Shown piece after piece: positions 1-4,663 of a stretch of 5,803 nt of DNA (its first letter is position 1; the number at the start of each line of letters is the position of its first letter). A program made the position numbers and the translations under genes. Source of the stretch: Acidobacteriota bacterium (lineage in GTDB: Bacteria > Acidobacteriota > Terriglobia > Terriglobales > Acidobacteriaceae); assembly GCA_021781075.1 (NCBI GenBank), contig JAJXXN010000155.1:1-5803 (forward strand), in the 5' to 3' direction. The notes under the pieces are model-generated. The model saw only the letters and a list, made by a program, of their open reading frames with translations. It was not told where the DNA came from and ran no database searches.

Positions 1-239
1 TTTCATGAATGCGTCACCTTGCTCAAGAAATGTTTTCCCATTTGTACCTTGGTAAAGTCATTGCCCCCAGAAACATAACAGAACTGACTTTGATTCATCC
101 TATTTACAAAAGCGTAAAGAATTAATTTGCAGGCGCAGAAAGTCATAAGGAATCCGGCAGGAGAGATAAAGCGCACGGGATTGATGATGCGTGCCGGAAC
201 TTTTCCTTGATTGCCGCGAGGCAGTACACTTGGCATTGC
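1..239. promoter_or_regulatory. Leader region upstream of ruvB with a thrice-repeated word
   Basis: I see no credible gene here. The segment is clearly more AT-rich than the rest of the window, notably around 95-130, as expected of a promoter region, but no pair of -35 and -10 boxes with good spacing stands out. The word AAAGTCA occurs at 54-60 and 139-145 on the plus strand and at 85-91 on the minus strand (as TGACTTT). The first two copies are followed by T; the first and the inverted copy could also form a 7-bp stem with a 24-nt loop. No canonical LexA box (CTGT-N8-ACAG or paired GAAC/GTTC) is visible, so SOS control of ruvB is not supported by the sequence. A regulatory role is inferred. 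Confidence 0.4.
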
Positions 240-1277
240 ATGGCAACCGCACGCGACGACAACCCGGAACGGCTGGTAAGCGCCTCGCGCGCGGACGAGG
301 AGCAGGGCTTTGAACTGAAGCTGCGGCCGCGCCGACTTAATGAGTTCATCGGCCAGTCGAAGGCCAAGGAACAGTTGGCGATTGCGCTGGAAGCGGCGCG
401 GACGCGCGGCGAGGCGCTGGACCACGTGCTGTTGTTTGGGCCGCCGGGATTGGGCAAGACCACGCTGGCGACCATCATCGCCAACGAGCTGGACGTGGGC
501 TTTCAGCAGACATCGGGGCCTGCATTGCAGATTCAGGGCGACCTGACGGCCATCCTGACCAACCTGCGCGAGCGGCAGGTTCTTTTTCTCGACGAGATCC
601 ATCGGCTGCAACCGGTGCTCGAGGAAAAACTTTACACTGCGCTTGAGGATTACAAGCTGGACATCCTTATCGGCCAGGGACCGGCGGCGCGGACGCATGT
701 GATGGAGATTCGCCCGTTCACTTTTGTGGCGGCGACAACACGGCCCGGGTTGTTGAGCTCGCCGCTGCGCTCGCGCTTTGGCATCCTGCTGCGGCTTGAG
801 TTTTACACCGAGGCGGATTTGCACTTCATCGTGGAGCGCTCGGCGGAGGTGCTGGAGATACCGATAGACCACGAGGGCGCAGGTGAAATTGCGCGGCGCT
901 CCCGGGGCACGCCACGCATTGCAAACCGTTTGCTGCGCCGGGTGCGCGATTATGCGCAGGTGCGCGGGACAGGCGTGATTGACAGGACGACCGCGCAAGC
1001 GGCACTTGCCCTGCTTGAAGTGGATGCGCACGGGTTTGATGAGATTGACCGCCGTCTTCTCAAAACGATCATTGAAAAGTACGATGGCGGGCCGGTGGGA
1101 CTGGGCACGCTGGCCGCAACGCTGGCGGAGGAAGAAGACGCGCTCGAGGAAGTGTATGAGCCATTCCTCATTCAAATTGGATTTTTGGACCGCACGCCAC
1201 GCGGGCGCGTGGCGACGCGGCTGGCCTATGAGCACTTTGGAATTCCCATGCCGGGCCGGCAGGGTGGATTGTTTTAA
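240..1277 (+). CDS. ruvB: Holliday junction branch migration ATPase RuvB
   Basis: RuvB is the hexameric AAA+ motor that pumps DNA through the RuvA-bound Holliday junction during recombinational repair in the cytoplasm. From the ATG at 240 the protein has 345 residues, normal for the family. The N-terminal RuvB AAA domain holds Walker A GPPGLGKTT (67-75), Walker B VLFLDEIHR (114-122), a sensor 1 region AATTRPG (164-170), SPLRSRFG (174-181) carrying the candidate arginine finger, and sensor 2 GTPRIANRLLRR (223-234). The winged-helix DNA-binding domain follows at about 262-345, with the typical KYDGGPVGLGTLA and FLDRTPRGR stretches. All expected catalytic residues are present. The ATG at 240 gives the usual start just ahead of the conserved ERLV...GFELKLRP segment; an in-frame TTG at 207 is an alternative, and neither has a strong ribosome binding site. 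ruvA and ruvC are not in the window. It is probably the first gene of an operon with the redox gene 15 nt downstream. Confidence 0.97.
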   Translation: MATARDDNPERLVSASRADEEQGFELKLRPRRLNEFIGQSKAKEQLAIALEAARTRGEALDHVLLFGPPGLGKTTLATIIANELDVGFQQTSGPALQIQGDLTAILTNLRERQVLFLDEIHRLQPVLEEKLYTALEDYKLDILIGQGPAARTHVMEIRPFTFVAATTRPGLLSSPLRSRFGILLRLEFYTEADLHFIVERSAEVLEIPIDHEGAGEIARRSRGTPRIANRLLRRVRDYAQVRGTGVIDRTTAQAALALLEVDAHGFDEIDRRLLKTIIEKYDGGPVGLGTLAATLAEEEDALEEVYEPFLIQIGFLDRTPRGRVATRLAYEHFGIPMPGRQGGLF

Positions 1278-1279
1278 GC

Positions 1280-1287
1280 AAAGGAGG
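1280..1287 (+). promoter_or_regulatory. Strong Shine-Dalgarno site for the GTG-started redox gene
   Basis: The sequence AAAGGAGG lies immediately after the ruvB stop and 5 nt before the GTG at 1293. It is a full match to the anti-Shine-Dalgarno sequence. It settles the GTG start of the second gene and shows that this organism uses classical Shine-Dalgarno initiation. Confidence 0.85.
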
Positions 1288-1292
1288 CTGCC

Positions 1293-1853
1293 GTGGCGTT
1301 GACCGAATCGACGATGCTGCCGTTGGGCACCCGCTGCCCGGATTTCGACCTGCCTGATGTGGTGGGCGGTCGCACGGTGCAGCGCGCAGAGTTTGATGGC
1401 GAGCCGCTTCTGGTCTGTTTTATCTGCGCGCATTGCCCGTATGTGCAACACATCAACAAGGGACTGGCGCAGTTGGGCGCCGACTACGAATTTGAGCCGG
1501 TGGCGATAGTGGCCATCAGCAGCAACTCGGTCGGGATCAACCCGGATGATTCGCCGGAAGGCTTGCGCGAGCAGGCGTTCCGCGAGGGTTTTTTATTCCC
1601 CTACCTGTACGATGAGACGCAGCAGGTGGCCCGCGGCTTTCACGCGGCGTGCACACCGGAGTTTTATCTTTTTGACGCGGAGCACAAGTTGGCCTATCGC
1701 GGGCAGTTTGATGATTCAAGGCCGGAAAACAAAATCCCTGTCACGGGAAGCGATGTGCGCAATGCCATCGACGCTTTGCTGGCGGGTGCGCCGGTGGGCG
1801 CGGAGCAAAAACCCGGCATCGGTTGCAACATCAAGTGGAAAGAGCGGGAGTGA
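1293..1853 (+). CDS. Peroxiredoxin-like thioredoxin-fold protein (AhpC/TSA superfamily, PRX-like)
   Basis: This 186-residue cytoplasmic protein has a thioredoxin fold of the AhpC/TSA-Redoxin type. LGTRCPDFDLPDVVGG (11-26) is the usual first strand and loop. The active-site motif FICAHCPYV (43-51) contains a CxxC (Cys45, Cys48), and CTPEFYLFD (120-128) includes the cis-proline of the fold. The C-terminal GIGCNIKWK (175-183) is a signature of the small PRX-like group usually annotated as 'thioredoxin family protein', and its Cys178 is a possible resolving residue. No signal peptide is seen. By family it should carry out thiol-disulfide exchange or peroxide reduction, but the physiological substrate of this group is not established to my knowledge. 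The start is GTG behind a perfect ribosome binding site, 15 nt after ruvB, so co-transcription is likely. Its stop is separated by one base from the stop of the convergent microprotein gene. Confidence 0.9.
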   Translation: MALTESTMLPLGTRCPDFDLPDVVGGRTVQRAEFDGEPLLVCFICAHCPYVQHINKGLAQLGADYEFEPVAIVAISSNSVGINPDDSPEGLREQAFREGFLFPYLYDETQQVARGFHAACTPEFYLFDAEHKLAYRGQFDDSRPENKIPVTGSDVRNAIDALLAGAPVGAEQKPGIGCNIKWKERE

Positions 1854-1854
1854 G

Positions 1855-1974
1855 TCAGCGGCGGAGATAAAAGGGGTAGACGATGAGCAGCGCGATGCCG
1901 ATTGCCGCAGCCATCCCCAGCGCCAGCAGGGAATAAAGCAGAAACAGGTTCGGTCCTTTTTTTTCATCACTCAT
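1855..1974 (-). CDS. 39-residue single-pass membrane microprotein, coupled to the ABC permease
   Basis: The ATG at 1974 opens a 39-residue frame overlapping the last 8 nt of the permease gene, a classic arrangement for translational coupling. A GGAG at 1988-1985, 10 nt upstream, can serve as ribosome binding site. The protein starts MSDEKKGPN, followed by one hydrophobic helix (about residues 10-36) rich in Leu, Ala, Ile and Gly, and ends in YLRR. Charges on both sides of a clean transmembrane segment argue that it is a real product rather than chance. I do not recognise a named family. The overlap suggests a small partner or stabiliser of the permease, which is inferred from position only. 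Codons 4-6 contain a run of eight A (1964-1957), a possible slippage site. The gene ends one base from the stop of the opposing redox gene. Confidence 0.75.
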   Translation of the reverse strand: MSDEKKGPNLFLLYSLLALGMAAAIGIALLIVYPFYLRR

Positions 1975-3250
1975 ATTTGAGGCTCTCCACGGGGTCGAGT
2001 TGCGCGGCACGCGTGGCTGGGACGGTGCCAAAGACAACACCGACGAGGATCGCGGTGGCAAGGGCGACGACGGCGGACCGCCAATCCACAGGCAGGATGT
2101 AAGGCGTGAAGAGCCGCACGGAGAATGGCAGGGCCAGGCCGATGAGCGTGCCAACAAGGCCGCCGGAGAGCGAGATGATGACGGCCTCGGCGAGAAACTG
2201 GAGGCGGATTTCGCGCGCGGTGGCGCCGAGGGCCTTGCGGATGCCGATTTCGCGGATGCGGGCGCGGACATTGGCGAGCATGATGTTCATGATGCCCACA
2301 CCGCCGACAGCAAGCGTGACCGAGGCCACGAGCAGAAGCACAATGGTGAGGATGTTGGCGATGGTGGCGGCGGAATCCAGCAGCTCGCGCAGGTTTTGCG
2401 CTTTGTAAACCGAGTTGGGGCGATGGCGCGCGCTGATGATGCGGACAACCTCCTGGGTTGCCTCGGGGACCTGGTCCATGCTGGCCATGGAAAAATAAAT
2501 CTGCTTTACCTCGTTTGTCCCGGTGAAGTAGCGCGCGACCGTGTAGGGGATGAGGATGGTCTGGTCGGCGATCTCCGACTGGCCAAAGTCGTCCACACTC
2601 TCCCTGAAGATGCCGACGATGGTGAAGGGGATGCCGGTGATCTGGAAGGTGCGCCCGAGGGCGGAGTCCGGGCTGCCGTACATCTCTTTTGCGAATGGCT
2701 CGGTAACAATGGCAACCTTCAGGTGCTCGGTTTCGTCGCTGTCATCGAAAAAGCGCCCGATGGGGACCAGGAGATTGTGGATCTGCTGGTATTGCGGGCT
2801 GACGCCGAGAACGAGCGTCTCTTTTGTGACTCCGCCGCCGACGCTGATCCGGTCGTGCATTTCAGCCACGGGCGAGGAGTACATGACGCCGGGCAACTCG
2901 GCGAGGACGGCCTTTTCATCGTCGCGGGTCATGGGGTCGGAGTTCACGGTGTGCTCGGCACCCGGCGTGCCGCCGCCGGAGTACTCCACTTCGATCATGT
3001 TGGTGCCGAATTTTTGAATTTCGCTGAGGATGAACTGCTTGCCGGTGAGGCCGATGGTGACGACGAGTATCACCGAGGCCGAGCCGATGACCATGCCGAG
3101 GGCGGTGAGCGCGGAGCGAAGCTTGCTGGCTGAGAACGCGTCAAAGGCCAGCTTGAGTATCTCGCTCAGCACCATGGTCCGCCGCGCGCTCAAGAGCGTT
3201 TGGCGGAAGGCGCTTTGGCGGGCTTCTTCACTCGTTGACAACACGCGCAA
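1967..3250 (-). CDS. ABC transporter permease, MacB/FtsX type (no adjacent ATPase)
   Basis: This is an inner-membrane permease with the MacB topology: one transmembrane helix near the N-terminus (about residues 48-68), a large periplasmic MacB_PCD-like domain (about 70-295), then an FtsX domain with three helices (about 297-324, 353-378 and 393-413). Hallmarks are NKLRS-like SKLRSALTALG (42-52), REIGIRKALGATAREI (333-348) on the cytoplasmic loop that contacts the ATPase, and the ending PATRAAQLDPVESLKYE. MacB-type permeases use mechanotransmission to export peptides, drugs or lipoproteins with an ATPase and often a periplasmic adaptor. Neither is encoded nearby. The chosen TTG start at 3250 has GGAG 6 nt upstream, and GC-rich third positions continue into this 25-codon extension. 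An ATG at 3175 gives a start closer to relatives, has a poor ribosome site, and is a serious alternative. The gene overlaps the downstream microprotein gene. Confidence 0.93.
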   Translation of the reverse strand: MRVLSTSEEARQSAFRQTLLSARRTMVLSEILKLAFDAFSASKLRSALTALGMVIGSASVILVVTIGLTGKQFILSEIQKFGTNMIEVEYSGGGTPGAEHTVNSDPMTRDDEKAVLAELPGVMYSSPVAEMHDRISVGGGVTKETLVLGVSPQYQQIHNLLVPIGRFFDDSDETEHLKVAIVTEPFAKEMYGSPDSALGRTFQITGIPFTIVGIFRESVDDFGQSEIADQTILIPYTVARYFTGTNEVKQIYFSMASMDQVPEATQEVVRIISARHRPNSVYKAQNLRELLDSAATIANILTIVLLLVASVTLAVGGVGIMNIMLANVRARIREIGIRKALGATAREIRLQFLAEAVIISLSGGLVGTLIGLALPFSVRLFTPYILPVDWRSAVVALATAILVGVVFGTVPATRAAQLDPVESLKYE

Positions 3251-3359
3251 CCCCTACTCCATCATAAATCGAAGAAACCGACCTGCTGTGGCCGGGGCTT
3301 GATTTACAATTCAGCGCATTCGATGTGCGCGGCTTGATGGCCGGTGAAAGGGCGGAAAG
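3251..3359. promoter_or_regulatory. Divergent promoter region between permease and secreted-protein genes
   Basis: This short intergenic region must carry promoters for both flanking genes. On the plus strand TACAAT at 3305-3310 is a good -10-like hexamer about 50 nt before the ATG at 3360, without a recognisable -35 box. On the minus strand TATGAT at 3266-3261 is another -10-like hexamer. If that one is used, transcription would start around 3254, which favours the permease start at 3175 or a nearly leaderless TTG at 3250. An inverted repeat GCGCA/TGCGC (3314-3318 and 3326-3330) sits just after the putative plus-strand start point and could be an operator or a leader hairpin. AGGG at 3349-3352 lies 7 nt before the ATG and is the likely ribosome binding site. 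All calls are by eye. Confidence 0.3.
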
Positions 3360-4175
3360 ATGCAAGCAAACCTGCGCTTCAGCGCGGCATTATTCACCGC
3401 ATTGCTGCTCCTCGGGGGCAACCGGGCGAATGCGCAAACGGCGGAAGGGAGGAGCGCGGCGCAATGGAAGGAAAACAACGCACTACTGGTACGGGCCTCG
3501 AATCTCTATTACTCCTACGCGCGCGAGGGGCTTGCCGGCTTTGATTGCAACGCCCAACCTGATTGGGGGATGGCCACCGATGGCGATGGGCAGCGCCTGG
3601 CGCTACTGAACAAAGCACGGATGAGGCTTCATGCGCGCTTTGGTGACGGCGACTTCACGCTGCAGTGGACGGCCCCGCCAAACGCCCCCGACTCGGCAGG
3701 CTCCTTGCAGCGCATGCACGACCTGATGGATCATGTGCTGACAGGTTTTCTTGAATACTGGAGCCCCTTCATTGATGACCTGGCCATTCCCGCCGACGCC
3801 GATGGAGTTGAAATCCAGAAAAGAAACGAAGGCTATCAAATCCTCTTCGGAGATGGCCCCACCCGGGTTGTGGAGAAATTCGACGCGACCCTGCGCATCC
3901 TGAGCTACGAAGTGAGCGGGGCTGATGGCAAGGCATTGCTCACGCCCTCCTATGAAGCGACGCCGAAGGGCCTGCTGGTGAATCATTTTGAGGTCCACAT
4001 GCCGCCGCCAAACGGAGCGGACGGGCAGGAAGAGACCATGCTGGTGGATGTGGATTACCAACTGGTGGAGGGGTTTGAGCTTCCAAGCCAATTGAGGATG
4101 GACCTGTTTGGAGGCGCCAAGCTCAACGTTCTCCTGAACGGGTGCGCGGTGGTGAAGGAAAAGGATGTTGAATGA
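3360..4175 (+). CDS. Secreted protein of unknown function with Sec signal peptide
   Basis: The 271-residue product starts with a clear Sec signal peptide: a short positive N-region, a hydrophobic core AALFTALLLLGG (9-20) and an A-x-A site after Ala25 (ANA|QT). There is no lipobox cysteine, so it should be a soluble periplasmic or extracellular protein of about 246 residues. An N-terminal part looks helical. The C-terminal half (about 145-265) alternates short amphipathic strands and turns, suggesting a beta-rich or LolA-like half-barrel; that resemblance is impressionistic. It has only two cysteines, Cys63 in GFDCNAQPDW and Cys262 in LLNGCAVVK, close to the two ends of the mature chain, which could form a disulfide. 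I cannot assign a named family; it looks like hypothetical secreted proteins I associate with Acidobacteriota. AGGG lies 7 nt before the ATG. The gene is divergent from the permease and ends 2 nt from the stop of the convergent membrane-protein gene. Confidence 0.88.
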   Translation: MQANLRFSAALFTALLLLGGNRANAQTAEGRSAAQWKENNALLVRASNLYYSYAREGLAGFDCNAQPDWGMATDGDGQRLALLNKARMRLHARFGDGDFTLQWTAPPNAPDSAGSLQRMHDLMDHVLTGFLEYWSPFIDDLAIPADADGVEIQKRNEGYQILFGDGPTRVVEKFDATLRILSYEVSGADGKALLTPSYEATPKGLLVNHFEVHMPPPNGADGQEETMLVDVDYQLVEGFELPSQLRMDLFGGAKLNVLLNGCAVVKEKDVE

Positions 4176-4177
4176 AA

Positions 4178-4588
4178 CTATGAGCTGGTGGCATTGCCGC
4201 GGCTGATTTGATCGAGCAGGATGACAAAGCCGGTGAGGATTCCGGGGATGTATCCGCCGCCGCCATCGGCGTGGGCCAGGGAGTAGACAGCGAATCCGGC
4301 CAAGACCGCATAAACGAGCTTGGCGGCTTTCCCCACAGGCCCAAGTCGGGCAAAGCCAATGATGGCGCTTCCGAGCACGACCGCCACCATGACGGCCCAG
4401 CGGATCCCGGAGCCAAGCGAAGTGCCGTCCGTGCAGGCAAAGCCCCAAATCGCTATGGGAAGCAGCGCGAGAAAGCACAGCAGCCCGCCGGTGCAGCCCG
4501 GACCATTTGAGCCGGAACCGGAGCCGCGATGAATGGCCTGGTCCATTGAATTACGTGCTGCCGCCCCCAGAGCCCCTTGTGGAATCAT
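4178..4588 (-). CDS. Small multi-pass membrane protein of unknown function
   Basis: The 136-residue product has a soluble N-terminal tail of about 30 residues that contains a Gly-Ser-rich stretch (RGSGSGSNGPG, 21-31). After it come hydrophobic segments at about 32-51, 62-81 and 89-105, with a weaker fourth at about 112-126, so three or four membrane passes are likely. Cysteines at 32, 38 and 52 cluster around the first helix. No catalytic motif or known family is recognisable. The ATG at 4588 has GGAG at 4599-4596, 7 nt upstream, which decides the start over the in-frame ATG at 4546. It lies 75 nt downstream of the sugar-phosphate mutase on the same strand and may be co-transcribed with it, although the gap holds repeated palindromic words suggestive of its own control. 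A functional link to cell-envelope sugar metabolism would be speculation. Confidence 0.8.
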   Translation of the reverse strand: MIPQGALGAAARNSMDQAIHRGSGSGSNGPGCTGGLLCFLALLPIAIWGFACTDGTSLGSGIRWAVMVAVVLGSAIIGFARLGPVGKAAKLVYAVLAGFAVYSLAHADGGGGYIPGILTGFVILLDQISRGNATSS

Positions 4589-4598
4589 GGCTGATCTC

Positions 4599-4641
4599 CG
4601 AATCGTACAAATTGAACTCCGCCCATGGTACGAATCGTGCC
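4599..4641. repeat. Two copies of a CGAATCGT palindromic word upstream of the small membrane protein gene
   Basis: The word CGAATCGT occurs at 4599-4606 and 4631-4638. The distal copy is the core of a 15-bp palindrome, GGTACGAATCGTGCC (4627-4641), with one mismatched pair around the central A at 4634. The proximal copy keeps only the inner 7-bp palindrome centred at 4602 and touches the Shine-Dalgarno site of the downstream gene. The centres are 32 bp apart, about three helical turns, so two protein dimers could bind the same face. This looks like a tandem operator for a dimeric repressor, but that is inference; a chance pair of short words remains possible. Confidence 0.35.
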
Positions 4642-4663
4642 GACAAAATTGCGGAAAAAATCT

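Noticed and set aside
3..98. A possible short minus-strand peptide of 31 residues starting at ATG 98.
   Set aside because: There is no properly spaced ribosome site, no recognisable feature in the peptide, and it lies in the AT-rich leader region of ruvB.
1..239. A LexA/SOS box controlling ruvB.
   Set aside because: None of the canonical LexA patterns I know is present; only isolated GAAC words occur without partners at proper spacing.
3..1451. A 482-codon open frame on the minus strand opposite ruvB and the start of the redox gene.
   Set aside because: It runs antisense to a clear ruvB with all motifs, its composition is rich in Arg, Gln and His as expected of the complement of GC-rich codons, and it shows no domain. 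It is a shadow frame.
2000..3133. A 377-codon open frame on the plus strand opposite the permease.
   Set aside because: It is very rich in Asp, Gly, Glu and His with no domain, while the opposite strand encodes a textbook MacB/FtsX permease. It is a shadow frame.
3235..3268. A perfect TTGACA at 3235-3240 on the plus strand, as -35 box for the secreted-protein gene.
   Set aside because: No -10-like hexamer lies 16-18 bp downstream; the nearest AT-rich hexamers are 21-22 bp away, and the box falls in the N-terminal part of the permease gene.
3603..4478. A 291-codon minus-strand open frame over the secreted and membrane protein genes.
   Set aside because: It is antisense to one gene and out of frame with the other, with Arg/His-rich low-quality composition. 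The two genes it crosses have signal peptide or membrane helices and good ribosome sites.
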